A stretch of 64,000 bases of DNA from Micropterix aruncella (taxonomy: Eukaryota > Arthropoda > Insecta > Lepidoptera > Micropterigidae), in the NCBI GenBank assembly GCA_944548615.1, contig OX155955.1, positions 4,546,517 to 4,610,516 of the forward strand, read 5' to 3'. Of the stretch, positions 27,736 to 39,830 are shown piece by piece. The position numbers were made by a program, and so were the translations under genes. The notes beneath the pieces were generated by a model. That model did not search any database. It was not told where the DNA came from and saw only the letters and a list, made by a program, of their open reading frames with translations. Position 1 is the stretch's first letter, and every line of letters starts with the position of its first letter.

Positions 27736-28159
27736 TAAGCTGAAAAGAAAACATTGTTAAAAACTAATTTGCCGTGGCAACCCTGTGTGTCAGCGACAGT
27801 GCACTTAAAATGCTGTATGTAACGTAGAGGCAAGGCAAATTCACTCAATTCAATTGTAAGCAACTCTGGCCCGCTTCCTACTGACTCACATTCTCTCCTC
27901 CAGCATCTGGCCGCGACTATATTATACTGCCGAATGAGAGAGTTGAGCGACGACTCTGTCGATATTCAAATTTATAGAAAACACGTTTGACAAGAAACGA
28001 CCACAGCGCTATGTCACAAATGTATTCGAATAGGTAGGTAGATAGATCCCAAAATGTGTTGCGTGTATAATGGGACGAGTCAGTTAGGAAATACCTGACA
28101 TAATACCTTTAGAGAATTCGTAGTGATAGACGAAGCGTCGTTTGAGCGTCGGTGATCGA
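27736..28159. other. unassigned mixed-composition DNA
   Basis: No coding frame or recurring repeat found. Confidence 0.4.
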
Positions 28160-28299
28160 AGTATGACTAGTCCGCTCTCTGGTGGATCGATGTTAACTAC
28201 AATCTTTTCAACTCTTGTCATGATGGAATGATGCCTGTATGCCGAATTTCAGCTCAATCGGATGAAGCGTTTAGTCGCTATCGTGGAGGAATGCACACA

Positions 28300-28391
<92 letters not shown>

Positions 28392-28530
28392 CACACACAC
28401 ACACACACACACACATACAGACGTCAGTCTGGAAATGATCCTAATCGTCTCAGGGGGGCTCAACATGGATATTTCCGTCTTCATCTCAATTTTTTTTAGC
28501 GCGTTCATAAACTTTCCCTTTGGCTGGTAA
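28160..28530 (+). mobile_element. microsatellite-associated interspersed repeat (MINE-like)
   Basis: Ordered motifs: ATGACTAGTCCGCTCTCTGG, AATTTCAGCTCAATCGGATG, a CT/CA microsatellite, GACGTCAGTCTGGA, then AATCGTCTCAGGGG and TCCGTCTTCATCTCA. The same order recurs at 49740-50150 and 56630-57160. Matches my knowledge of microsatellite-linked repeats of Lepidoptera, some of which are Helitron-related; that assignment is not shown here. Confidence 0.7.
28302..28412. repeat. compound (CT)n(CA)n microsatellite
   Basis: CT repeats to about 28351, then CA repeats with one ACCCTC interruption near 28388. The repetitive ORFs over it are artefacts. Confidence 0.97.
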
Positions 28531-28672
28531 AGTAAAAAGGATATATTTTGACTGAGGAATAGATAATAAAATCAAAATGAAATTATTATATCTCATGCAT
28601 TATTTTATTATTTATTTAAAAAATACTAATGAATTTGAGATATTTTAATTTATTATTGCAACACTGACATAC

Positions 28673-28972
28673 TGGGCTCGATTGCGTTTCTTCGTGAACT
28701 AAAATTGGAAATTAGTCCATGTGAACGAGACAGGGCAATACGCTAGAGCGGAGTGTGAGATGACCGGTTGTCACTTTTTCGCATTAAAACTGCTTGCCAA
28801 TTTCAAATCTTACACCGCACGAATTATGCTCGAAATTATTCGGACGAGTATAAGTTTGGCAGGTAGTATTTATCGACGATCGTTCGTTTCATATCCGCTC
28901 TAACGTATTGCTCTGTCTCGTTCGCTTGGATTAATTTTAGTTTTAGTTCACAAAGAAACGCAATCGGGCCCA
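28673..28972. mobile_element. MITE family B, complete 300-bp copy
   Basis: Left TGGGCTCGATTGCGTTTCTT followed by CGTGAACTAAAATT. The right end is the complement of TGGGCCCGATTGCGTTTCTT followed by TGTGAACTAAAAC. Complementarity continues inward through GAACGAGACAGGGCAATACG and CTAGAGCGGA, so the inverted repeats are about 80 bp long. No coding capacity. Confidence 0.9.
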
Positions 28973-30065
28973 TTCATTATGTTGGCGGAATAACCCAATG
29001 TCAGCGAACTGTTTTATGGTTTTATAGATTTTGAATTATTTTTAAAGATGAATACTATTACTATTAGGTCAGAAAATCAAAGGAATAATCATTAAAACCC
29101 ATACAAATATCGTGCAAAATTCACAGAAAAGTGCTTTTGCTACAACTACAAACAACGATGGATAAGCATGTGATTAAACAACCGATCTTGATTCTACTTT
29201 GATACGATTCTTCGCCGCTACTTCTGCACAAAAATACACGACCACACAATTCACAGCAAACAGTCGCAAAGTGGCAGAAGTTACGACTGGAGACTCTTCG
29301 GCGTCCCATTACTCCACCTGGCTCCAACAGATTTCCGCTTTTTTCGGAACTCAGATATTTTTTCCAGGGAAAAAACAACTCCGAAGAGGGAGTGAAAAAC
29401 CTCTTTAAAGCATTCATTGATTCCTGCCCACGAGTTTTATAGCAGATGCTAACCAACTCTTATTAAAATGGCATGACTGCATATAAATAGACGTCAATGT
29501 TCTAGTTAATTAATTATATATTGTTTTTACAAAATGTTTGTTCTTAAATTTATTTTATAAAACCGCAACTTCAGGACCTAATATATTATATTTAGCCGAA
29601 ATCGAGTATTCAACAGCTTCGATGAAATCATCTGACGAATTTTGAGCGATTTCAAATCGTATCTACGATATTCTATCGCTGTCCTATTTTTGACAGCAGA
29701 ACTCCCTTTTTGCGCTAGTTTTTAGCAAGACCGGAGTTCACAGTCACTCGATTAAATGGAAAAGGCAAACGAGTGATTTCGATCGTTTTCAGCAGCCCAG
29801 TAACGAAAATGGTGCGTATTTTCTGTCCCACATAAATGAAAATGCATTTCGTCGCTAGTCTACAAAATGCTGTAAAAATCTGTAAAAATCTGTAAAAAGC
29901 TGTAAAAATCGCATTACAGCAAAATTGTAATTTAATGTCATTGTAAAAAATTCGCCTCACCGTCCGAACCGATATCTGAATCGGCACCGAGCAAAACGCG
30001 TTGGAGATTGCTCTAACTTCAGCAATGTTTTCTTGTGTTCTCACGGATTTGGGACACTCAGCTGT
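28973..30065. other. unassigned DNA with a small tandem array
   Basis: Minus-strand ORFs of 111 (29121-29456) and 123 codons (29715-30086) are low-quality frames without a recognised domain. A four-unit array of CTGTAAAAAT lies at about 29870-29910. Confidence 0.4.
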
Positions 30066-30410
30066 TTCTACACGAATGCCCAACAAAAAAGGAGTGTAAT
30101 GTGTTCAGGGTTCATCTATGTATGTTTTCTGTTTCTTTATTCCACCATAACTTTTAAACGCTTGGACCGATTTAGAAGTGTGAAGTATTGTTAGAACCGA
30201 TGTGATCCCGAGTATCATAAGGTACCTTAACTGTCCTAATATCAAGTAAGTAGTTGTCTAAATGTTTAAATGTCCGATTGTCAATAAATTAACATAAATA
30301 GGTATATCGTTTTAGTGTCAAGGTCTGATTGAGTACATTCCGGAAATATATATCTACCTATATGGATAAATACATAAACTATAAATATTTCTTAAAAAAC
30401 CGTAATGAAG
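30066..30410 (-). mobile_element. MITE family A, right end degraded
   Basis: Starts ACACGAATGCCCAACAAAAA, then GGAGTGTAATGTGTTCAGGG and GTTTCTTTATTCCACCATAA, and continues to ATAAATATTTCTTAAAAAAC. The GTTACAGAAAGTG terminus is not found. Confidence 0.75.
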
Positions 30411-32048
30411 ATTATATATACATATAGGAAATAAAGGACCTTTATCTTATGTGTGTATTACTATCACATACTAATGTATTAAGGGGAAAAAATAGTGATC
30501 ATGAAAAAAATCGGTATTGAAATTTTAGTTGTTTATAAAAATGAATATTTATCTACATGTATTGATGTCGGTATATATACTAAAGCGACTAAACTACGAG
30601 TCCGATTTCGCTAAACTTTGGCATATTTAAAGTGCTATTAGGTACATCTCTTTTTTATGATCTTTCACTAAAATTGGGAGAAGGGACTGTTACAAAATTA
30701 AGAGGTTAATTTGTGTGAAATTAACGTTACTTATTTTGTAACTTAATTTAAATAAATAAATAAATCAAGACCAGTGTTCTCGTACCAGGATGACGAATAC
30801 CTCCATTTTTTAATACGACATTCAGGGCACCTAAGAAAGCACACAGGAATGGAACTATTGGAGGAATGATCAATCAGCATATTTCTCCATATTTATAGCT
30901 TATTTTTCAAAATAGTGATGTCATAGCAATCGAGCGTATTAGAAAAATGTGAAAGCCCGCCGAATTGCCACCGCATTAAATCTGATTCAATATCGATAAT
31001 CGTCCCCAGTCCGATTCCGTAATCGAGTGTTTCCGTAACACGTTAACGGTTCTAACGACAAATTAAATCGTAACGGATGAATTTTCGATGAAACGAGCCG
31101 CACCGAACTAATAACCCCGGACTGGAAGCGGTCGCTGTTGTTAGCACTTATTATTCAATTTCCTCCGATTGCAATCACAGGCGTTATGCCATTTCCGCAG
31201 CTCGACTTCTTTTCTCTTTCTGTTATTACCAACTGCCTTCTCGGTGGTGTCAGAGAAAAGCGTCTTCAGCGAGGCAGCATTTTAGATGTTTGAAAACCGC
31301 AACCCGTCAACCCATCCTGGATGAAAGCTGCGGTTCATCGTAGAGCTGAAACGAGCAAGCGACAGGGAAGCGACTAAAAGGAAAACTAATTAAATCTTTT
31401 TATTTGCTACAATTAGGTAACTAATTTTTTATCAAGAACGTTAATTAACGGTGTCGCCAACAACAAAATGAAAGAAAGAAAAACAGCTTGATTTTACCAA
31501 AACACTAACAATGATAAAGAAAACTTAAATTCTATTTTAAATTTGAGAAACGGCTTTCTTGTATTTGACGATTTCTTACAGCAAATCCTTTACTTATAAA
31601 AATTACAACAACACAATAATTTCTCTAACTTTTAAATCAAGATGGCAGATATATTAATGAAAGCAGCAACTTTAATAAATGGCAACCAATTGAGACTTAG
31701 TTAGGAAATTGCTAGAACAAATTGATATGCGATGTAATATGGCACTTGTGAATTCTCAATATCTTTTTTTCGCTCAGATCTGTATGACAAAATAAACGTA
31801 TATTTTATGTGTATGTTTTTTTAAAATACACTGGTGACAACAATATTTATTATTATTGAAATACTTGCATTTGCAATACATAAGCGGATGGTCCATTTTA
31901 ATTACAAGCTTTTATTTACCTTGCAATATTTCTTATTTTGTTTATTTTAAATCTTGCAAGCTGAATTAAAACCACTTGCTCATCCTATGAAGATGAAAAT
32001 TTACATGTTGGTTCAGTTCCGATGACAATGCATTTTTATGGTGAGTAT
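30411..32048. other. no recognised gene
   Basis: Mixed composition at 30950-31350, otherwise AT-rich. No frame or repeat recognised. Confidence 0.4.
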
Positions 32049-32440
32049 GGACTGATTCTACACCCCAGATTGGCTCCCGACGATGATACTCTTCCACGGT
32101 CAACAGCACAGACACTAAATTTTGTATACGCAATTAATTATGATAGCCCGTTCTAAATTTCACCATGCCATGGCTGCTGCATCCAGGGTTGGCTCCCGAC
32201 GAGGGGACTCCTCAACGATCAGCAGAAACGAAATTTTGTATACGCATTTAATTATGATTGCCCGTTCTAAAGTTTCACCGAGATAGGGCTGCTGCACCTA
32301 GGGTTGGCTTCCAACGAGGAGACTCCTCAACGGTCAACAGCACTAACACGAAATTCTGTATAGCATTCAATTATGATAGCCAATTCAAAGTACCGCTGTG
32401 ACATGGCTGTTGCACCCAATGTTGGCTCTGGACGGAGCAT
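32049..32440. repeat. minisatellite, about 117-bp unit, 3.3 copies
   Basis: The TTGGCTCCCGACGA-type block recurs at 32070, 32189, 32304 and 32422 (spacings 119, 115, 118). The rest of the unit includes CTCAACGGTCAACAGCA, AATTTTGTATACGCA, AATTATGATAGCC and GGCTGCTGCA. It ends just upstream of the LINE fragment at 32.56 kb. Confidence 0.85.
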
Positions 32441-32559
32441 TTTGTTAAAAGCTTGTTTCAAAAAATGTGTTTTTACTAATAACTTATTATCTGTAATGAA
32501 AATGAACGATCAAGAAATACATTTACGCAACCAGTAAAGCTTCATTTTATCTTATATTT

Positions 32560-33897
32560 TATCCTATGCATTATACGCAAGATGCAATCGCCAGTCTAAT
32601 TAAAAAAACACTACTTGGGCTAGACAATATGAAAAAAACCGTAGGCATTTTCTGTGACCTCTCTAAGGCTTTTGATTGCGTAGACCACTCAATTCTACTT
32701 GAAAAATTGGAATATTACGGCATTAGGAATAAGGAACTGCAACTCATGGAATCTTATTTGCAAGAACGCACTCAGATTACGCAAGTCGATAATAGCAAGA
32801 GCGCGCCACAGAATATCCGCAAAGGTGTTCCTCAAGGATCGATACTTGGACCATTTCTCTTCCTCGTCTATATTAATGACATCCCAGAGTGCCTGAAATC
32901 CGTGGATGATGAAATCATTTTATTCGCCGATGATACTTCACTTCTTTTTAGCGATAAAAGTAAAGACACTTTGGCCCAAAGAATAAAAGAAACAATAGAC
33001 AGGCTTAGTATATGGTTTCAAGTTAATAAATTGTCACTTAACGTAAATAAATCAAAATCAATATGCTTCTCTTTGCGGCCGTCTGATTATAACGAAATAG
33101 ACGTATACTTTGGGTCTGACCAGCTAGAAAATGTCTCCTCCACGAAATTTCTCGGATTAGAAATCGATCAAAAATTACAATGGTCTGATCACTTAAATGA
33201 TCTCAGTAAAAAAATATGCAGTGCCATATTCGCCATTAGAAAGATAAGAAGTTTATGCGGTTTTGAAGCAGCTAAATCCGTTTATTTTGCATATTTCCAC
33301 TCCCTAATAACGTATGGCCTACTGTTTTGGGGAATGGCACCAAACTCAAAAAGAATTTTTCTCCTCCAGAAAAGAGCGGTACGCAGTTTATATAGAGTCT
33401 CACCAAGAAGTTCTTGTAAGCCGCTATTTGTAAAATCAGGAATAATGACTCTATTTTCTTCTTACATCTACCAAAATATTATGTACGCTCGTAGACACCT
33501 AACAGAAGCTCCGGTGAATAGTGATTTTCATCATCACGATACGAGGAATAAATCCAATCTCCACATAAACCGACAGCGACTTAGCAAAGTGCGAAACAGT
33601 TTTATTCACCAAAATTTGTCCTTCTATAATAAGATTCCAGAGCAAATGAAAAGCCTTGGAGAGGACCAATTTAAAAAGATAATTATACATAATTTGGTAA
33701 GAAACCCAATTTATGGTATAAGGGAGTTTGAAAATTCTGAGTTTATTTTCCATGTTGATGATTAATAAAATGCGTAAAGTTTTAAACATAATGGTATTAT
33801 GATAGCTGACATTCTAATTTTCATATAATTAAATTCATTTTTAAAAAAAAAATACGAAGGCATATTGCTGGATTGGCAATAAAATATATATTTTTTG
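32560..33897 (+). mobile_element. 5'-truncated CR1/L2-type LINE
   Basis: Includes the reverse-transcriptase ORF (32566-33765) and a 3' UTR of about 130 bp. The UTR has AATAAA (33767) and a small terminal hairpin with the sequence ATTGCTGGATTGGCAATAAA (about 33868-33887). The endonuclease and the first RT motifs are absent. Comparable 3' hairpins followed by AATAAA occur at 61366 and 62328. Confidence 0.75.
32566..33765 (+). CDS. non-LTR retrotransposon reverse transcriptase, C-terminal 399 aa
   Basis: The protein makes DNA from LINE RNA at a nicked target. Visible motifs in order: FCDLSKAFDCVDH (first catalytic aspartate, residues 28-40); GIRNKELQLMESYLQERTQ; GVPQGSILGPFLFLVYINDI (about 86-105); FADDTSLLF with the two catalytic aspartates (about 119-127); LNVNKSKSICFS; and STKFLGLEIDQKLQWSDH (thumb start). 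A conserved C-terminal region carries HDTRNKSNLH and YNKIPEQMK. The pattern fits the CR1/L2/Daphne group and lacks an RNase H domain. The frame is open upstream to 32506, but LINE similarity begins only at about residue 4, so the ATG is probably not a native start. The ORF is intact and long for this window, which suggests a fairly recent insertion, but it lacks its N-terminal half and cannot act alone. Confidence 0.92.
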   Translation: MHYTQDAIASLIKKTLLGLDNMKKTVGIFCDLSKAFDCVDHSILLEKLEYYGIRNKELQLMESYLQERTQITQVDNSKSAPQNIRKGVPQGSILGPFLFLVYINDIPECLKSVDDEIILFADDTSLLFSDKSKDTLAQRIKETIDRLSIWFQVNKLSLNVNKSKSICFSLRPSDYNEIDVYFGSDQLENVSSTKFLGLEIDQKLQWSDHLNDLSKKICSAIFAIRKIRSLCGFEAAKSVYFAYFHSLITYGLLFWGMAPNSKRIFLLQKRAVRSLYRVSPRSSCKPLFVKSGIMTLFSSYIYQNIMYARRHLTEAPVNSDFHHHDTRNKSNLHINRQRLSKVRNSFIHQNLSFYNKIPEQMKSLGEDQFKKIIIHNLVRNPIYGIREFENSEFIFHVDD

Positions 33898-35104
33898 ATT
33901 ATTCTACATAGAATTTGCATTTCTATTTTAATATGTTATTCTCCCTGACACATCACATTAGCATATTTTGATTATTTGTATGTAGGTAATATTGAATATA
34001 ATATTACAGCCATGACAACTATCACGATAGTTATGTTTATAATAATGAAATTTTTAGCATTTAATTTTGTGACGCATCCAAGTGTAGGAATGCCTATCTA
34101 CTGGAGTAGTTGATTGTATTGTATTGTATTGTATACTTTTATTTTATTTTATTTTTTTTAAATTTTATTTTATTCAGGAAACAGACAGTACAAAAAACAT
34201 ATTAACTTAATCAAAATATAGCAAACATAAACCATTTATATGTTTCCACCAATTAAACGGTCATATAGTGCGTTATTCTAAATATACAAAAGAAAAGTTT
34301 AAAATATACAAGCATTTTTTAAAGTGAAAGTGAAATTATTAGGGTTTTTTAAATAAACAGAAAAAATTCCGAAAAGTAATTGCAAAGTTACTAAACAGTC
34401 CAAAGTATTAAAGAGTAAATATAAAGTAAATAGAGCAGAAAAAACAGTAAATAGATTCATAAACATGTATATTAATATGGTAATAAATTAATTTATTATT
34501 AAATAGATAGTAATAAGAAAATAAAATATATAATTATGTATGTAATGACACATTTTATGAGAACGAAAAATAGAAAGAAGGAATAAGTTATGTAAATACA
34601 AAGATAAGAGGAGAATACATTTGCTTACTATGTTTATACCTAGCCTAACAGCTGATCATTGATATTTACGGCATAATTATAGCTTCCGGGTACATTTTAT
34701 TTTATTGTTGGTTGTTTAAACTCTTCATCTAATTTTAATTCTGTTTTAATTTGCAATAACGTTTACAAAAATACCTTCAAACATTTCTCACGGCCATTAA
34801 AACTAATACGAATACGAAACAAAGGTCCTCAAATGACAATGGAATCATCAATACCTCAAAAAATACGCATAAAATAAGGTGAAATCGGCAAGGTCCATCC
34901 ACGGACTAGTGATTGGTTGAAAAACCGTGTCATCGGTTTGGAATTTCGCTTGTTGCAGCGGGGTCGCCGCTCGAGCGCTCGCCCGGTAGAGGAGGTACCT
35001 GTTTCAGACCGGTATTGGCTTCCACAAAAGATAACTTTGGCTTCAATATTGTTTACCGCAGATTTGAATGTCTACGTTTTTTTTATTGTAGAATTTATTT
35101 GAAC
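33898..35104. other. AT-rich DNA with LINE-like tails and a palindrome
   Basis: The near-palindrome CAACTATCACGATAGTTATG (about 34016-34035) and the AAGTGTAGGAATGCCTATCT motif (about 34080) echo motifs at 1838 and 7918. A TTGTATTGTATTGTATTGTA run and T-rich tract are at 34115-34165. ORFs at 34913-35137 are unassigned. Confidence 0.4.
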
Positions 35105-35830
35105 GACTTTTTTAATCTTAGCTCTTATTATTTTTAAATTATTTACATAAAGTTGCCATCTTTAATTTGGTATGCACTATTCAGGTTTCAATACATAAAA
35201 ATTAGTAGCTTTAACATTCAAATAGAATAATATATGGTAGTCTAATCTCTCCAAATCATTACTGTGATGTAATCAGCTTATATAAAAATGCGATAAATAG
35301 CAATAATAATTTAAGGTTATTATTGTTATCATCGGTTCAATAATGATGTTCAAGATGATTTTTCAAATATTGTGCCCATTTAAATTACTTAAAAAAGTAG
35401 AGCCTTATTGTCTGATTATTTTATATGGTCTTATATCTGTACTTTTAGTTTAAAATGCATAACGTAGATTTAATTTGATTATTTAACATTTTACTGACAA
35501 TTTGAATATTACGATGAATAATTTTAATACGTATCTTTTCAAATTACTAACTACTTCAAATATTAGGCTTCTATTTTGATTATTTATATTTATAGTTTGA
35601 CAATCTAGTAGTTAATTCTTGACTACCTATGTATGTTCAGTAAAGAGTAGTAACGATTCTTACTACCTAACCCAATTATTTTGACACGTCCAAGAGCGGT
35701 CTTTAGCCGTCAATTGGACACGACGAAAATGTAATGTAATGGGTATTTACAATCAATCAGTGCTTATAAGGGAAACATTTATAATCAATGTTATTGTGGA
35801 TGACCAAGTAAATTGCCATTATTTTCGCCG
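35105..35830 (+). mobile_element. MITE family C, interrupted copy
   Basis: The left segment 35105-35340 has AGCTCTTATTATTTTTAAAT, ATTACTGTGATGTAATCAGC and TATATAAAAATGCGATAAAT. The family continues at 35735-35830 with TTTACAATCAATCAGTGCTT and AATGTTATTGTGGATG. About 395 bp of unrelated DNA, ending in AAAATGTAATGTAATGG, sits between. A similar ending (AATGTAATGTAATG with AAGAGCGGT upstream) occurs at 46775-46820. Confidence 0.6.
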
Positions 35831-36159
35831 GACAATTCCATCAGAGCTTGTAGTGAAATAATCATCAACATTAGCGGTGTATAGTTATTGGGAGTCTTGA
35901 CTTCGTCGAGAGAGATATGATGACAAAAGACAGCAATTGCTGTATAATCACTCTTGTTTTCACGAAAAACTATATTTCGGAGTATTACTGAGGGTAAATG
36001 CCCCTGACGCTTATCGCGTATTTTTATTACATTTTAAAAACGAGGTATCAGGCCACTTTATGTTGTATTTTTTATTTGTTGTGTGGGGCTTTTCTAAGGT
36101 CTTTATGAGCCTTGTAACACTGCGACCATTGCTGGTCTATTTATTGTGTTCGCCACCTA
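35831..36159. other. no recognised gene
   Basis: A 79-codon plus-strand ORF (35937-36176) is hydrophobic and unassigned. Confidence 0.35.
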
Positions 36160-37070
36160 CTATAGTTCTGCGCTAAGCAGCGTGTCATTTAAGAACCGTA
36201 ACAGGCTTTTGGCGCCAGATTGTTTTACCCCCTCAGGTTGGAGGTAATGACCACCCAAGTGGGTGTATCTTTTACGCATCCGAGGGCCACACTCGCACAT
36301 GAGGTGCAGGGTAGTTTCCTCTGCCCCTAGGCAGAACCTGCACATTTTCGTGTCTCGGAGCTTGAGATTGTACATGTGTTTGTTCAGGCTACAATGCCCC
36401 GTGATCGCCCTCACCAGTATGCGTACATAGATTGTTCCTATTTAGCGATAAGGCTTCACGGGCAGCCTTACGGTCGTACGCCTTAATTGCCGCTTTGGAA
36501 TGATTCAACCCTGGCGTGTTGTTCAAGTGGTTGACGGATTGTTCTAAATATATTTGTTTGAGCATTAGGTTTGTAAGGCTTTTTGGTACGCCACAACAAG
36601 GTTCAGGGCCGTATAACGTTCTATTTGCTCCCATCTTAGCAAGTTCGTCGGCCTTTTTATTTCCCTCGATTCCTGCGTGGCAGGGAACCCATCTTAGAAC
36701 CCACTAGCTTTCAATTAATGGTATTCGAGGCTAGTGCCATAAGAACTGCCTTGCTATCCGAGTGGATATAGATACGGTGGTTGGCGTAGTTCTTATGGAG
36801 GTTTATATCCGCGCATTCAATAATGGCGTATACCTCCTCTTTGAATATGGAGGCGTATTTCCCCAAGTTTACACTTCTTTCGAAGTTTGGTCGCTTTCCA
36901 TATATACCGCAGCCTACGTCAAGTCCCGATTTGGACCCATCAGTATACCATTTAAGGCTACCGGCCTCCCAGTGCAGTTGGCTTTTTAGCCAGTCGTCTC
37001 TGGGCGGTAGTTCCACTGTAAAAAGTTTATGTTGTAAGCAGGGAAAGCTACATGCTCTCCTATTTATAAT
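36160..37070 (-). pseudogene. LINE ORF2 remnant: RNase H domain and C-terminal cysteine motif
   Basis: Minus-strand frames join as one decayed protein. PPRDDWLKSQLHW leads to WYTDGSKSG (first RNase H aspartate), FKEEVYAIIECADINL (glutamate) and IYIHSDSKAVLMAL (second aspartate). After a stop and frame change near 36710, WVPCHAGIEGNKKADELAK gives the last conserved histidine-region and aspartate. After another shift near 36420, AITGHCSLNKHMYNLKL leads to CRFCLGAEETTLHLMCEC, the zinc-knuckle-like C-terminus. RNase H removes the RNA strand during reverse transcription and is found in the R1/I/LOA-type LINEs. Two or more frameshifts and the missing RT make it dead. It is a different lineage from the 32.6-kb element, which lacks RNase H. 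Confidence 0.88.
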
Positions 37071-39796
37071 AATAACTGTAGCCTCAGAATATATACATAC
37101 CTATTGCAATGCAAAGACAATTATTGTAAAGCACACGGTTAAAGATATAACCATAATACAAGGTTTAAATTGCAAAATGCCCTGCAGCTCTTACTATGTA
37201 TCTTAGAGGATGTACATTTCAAAATAAGGAAATAAATATAATTTATCAAAACAGCCCTCCATATTATATTAAATGAGTATTATAATTTTGCACAGACCTT
37301 TAATGTCAAGTGAATATTTTAACCTTTTTTTAATTGTTGCTTCCTATTTTATCATAACTTAAGTACTCAATGTGTTCGATAGACGACAAATGCTAGCCAA
37401 CTCCGCTAAGTATGGCTCAAGTATTCGGGAATTTATTCGTACCGAATGGCAACCGTATTGGCCATTAAATGTGAAATATTTTTATTTCATAAACCGCTTG
37501 AAAAAGTAATTACTAAACTTTATTTCTTATGAAGAAAAACTTTTGCCATCGCTTGTTTATGCTTACCTACTGTTATTTAAATGTCGGTTTTGTCAAAATA
37601 TTAGTAATTTTGTAATGTTCATCTCATTGCCAGTGTCAGAAAAAACAAGTTATGTAGATCGCCGCATGGCCGCCATGTTGGTTGTTTTGATCGTGTCCGC
37701 GTTCCCTGTCATACTGTCGTCGATTTCGTGATGCCTATAATTAGTTGTGCTTTTGCGTTATAAACGCACAAACAGCAAGGGCACAATAGGAGAATATCAT
37801 TGTTAATCATAGGGGTCGTTAAAATGCCCAAATATAAGTTGTCCATGCAACAGTTGCCTATGCAACAGTCAAAAACACAATCCAAGAGGTATATAATAAA
37901 GTATATAATAAATTCACAAGAAAGCCAAAACACAACGCACAATGAGCGAAAATATCGTCTGACATTTCGATATGATACTGAAGTAGAAGTGACTCGATAC
38001 TTTGCACCGAGACACTACTTAAGTATCACACGCCATCTTGGAATCGACTATAAAATGAAAACTGATATTTAGGTCCGACTTAATTATCAGCCAGTAATGA
38101 AGTATTGACCGATACTAGTCTATATATTTGGGTGATAAATAGATAGAAATGAAGATTGGTAAAAGCAGAAAGAGCAGTTATGTTGTAGGTAATTAACTTT
38201 ATCTGATTCATACAGAAACGCTAATTTTATCGTTAGTGGTCACTGTTATAGACTAATTAAGATACAGCATACCACGGTGTTTTATACCATGCGCGTAAAG
38301 TTGCCAAACCAGTCAGTATACCCAACCCAGATATTTTTAAAAAACGGTTGACAACACTAAAAATGCTCTCACGCCTCGACATCCATATTTTTTAATATGC
38401 AAATGTAAACAAAAGGTCAGGAGGTTTACAACTTTGCATCAAGTACCGCAACGATATCACATTGATGCGATGGGAATCTTTTATACTATATGCTTCTATT
38501 TCTATCAGAGGGGAAATGATGAAATGCCTCCGTAAAATATTATGATAATTATTACCTGCTACATTTAATTTGATATGTCTTCATGAATATTTCGTACATT
38601 CCACGATCGATGATTAATTTGGAATTCTTCTCAAAATGGGTGAAAGTTATGTTCAGCGTTATATAAACTTAAATGATATTAAATTTTATGTTTTGATTAT
38701 ATAATTTTATTAGCTTTTCGGTACTCATTAGAAACTTGCGTCTTTAGTGCGTTTATTATTTGATTTCTTCTTTTTTCATATATCGTCTGTCAAGTTTAAA
38801 CACTTGACCTGTAACATGTTTTACCCTACACTATTATTAACACCGGTTTGTCAGACCTCTTTAAAGGATTCAAGGAAAAATCTCTAATCTTAGAGAAATA
38901 TGTACTTTGTGTCATTTACTGAGTAGACATACATGTATGAGTACAGAATTTGTAGATTTGCTAAGTATTTTTCAAAATACCCCAAATGTTCTAAATATAA
39001 TATTTTAAAAATAAAATTGTAAAAAAGTGAAAATAAAACGGTATCTGTGACAAACGCCTAGATCAGATGTTTTAGTACATCCGAAAACGATACTCTGGAA
39101 CGCGACTTTAGCATTATAGAGTCCATGAAAGAATGCGAAGCGCCTGCGCGCGCCATGTACTGAAGCGCCGACACCTCGCCGCACGAGCACATCCGTGAGC
39201 TCGCGCTGCTGCACACCAGGCCGCGAGAAGTCCGAAAGCCGAATCCGCGCATTCTTTCAGATTAATTTTTTTTTATAGTGGACCGCCAGCGGGTATCGAA
39301 GCTCAGCTGTCATTCATCGCAGAATATGCTATGTACTCCTGTCCACTTAGTCCATCAAAGGCGCCTGTATCTTCGGGCGCCTCACAAGATACCACAACTA
39401 CAAAGCCGGGTCAATGAGCCCGGCTCACGTGAAGCCCCGCTAAATCGCAATTGTCAGCGGAAGACATTCGTTGTCTGACTCACAGAAGAAATGCGATAAA
39501 AGATACTTTTTTGGAAAATCTGCCCAATTCCAAACTGTCCTAAACGCCATATTATATTGATGATCTTAAATATTTATAAATTAAACTAAACACTTCATTT
39601 CTAAATGCCATAAATTAAAACCGAAAACAAAACTTCACCGGAAATTCCTATTTGTTTATATTTTAAGATAGTTAAAACTAGATAAACGATACGTGCTCAG
39701 AATTCCCTGATGTTTAGGTAAGTAGCTAAATATATACAAGGCGAAATAAATAATTGGCAATTTAAATGTCACCGCGCGGCATTCCAAAACGGTTAG
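37071..39796. other. unassigned DNA with a GC-rich island at 39090-39260
   Basis: The island gives overlapping minus-strand frames (39005-39252, 64-69 codons) and a plus-strand frame ending at a TTCTTTCAG acceptor-like site (39258), but no domain is recognisable. The rest is AT-rich with short ORFs. Confidence 0.4.
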
Positions 39797-39830
39797 TCAG
39801 TGGTAGAAGACAGCAATCAGTAACCGGACG
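39797..39830 (+). promoter_or_regulatory. candidate core promoter (initiator plus DPE)
   Basis: TCAGT at 39797-39801 is the arthropod initiator. With its A (39799) as +1, GGACG lies at exactly +28 to +32 (39826-39830) and fits the downstream promoter element consensus RGWYV. No TATA box at -30. This combination is typical of TATA-less insect promoters. A chance match is possible, because both motifs are short. Confidence 0.45.

Noticed and set aside
28228..28530. 100-codon plus-strand ORF and 76-codon minus-strand ORF
   Set aside because: Span a CT/CA microsatellite inside an interspersed repeat; no domain.
29870..29910. Possible regulatory array of CTGTAAAAAT
   Set aside because: Short four-unit slippage repeat with no other support.
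29715..30086. 123-codon minus-strand ORF
   Set aside because: Runs through a 10-bp tandem array and into the end of a MITE; composition is not protein-like.
39005..39252. Minus-strand frames in a GC-rich island
   Set aside because: Two overlapping frames are equally open, no family recognised, and the flanking splice signals are weak. Kept only as an island worth an RNA check.
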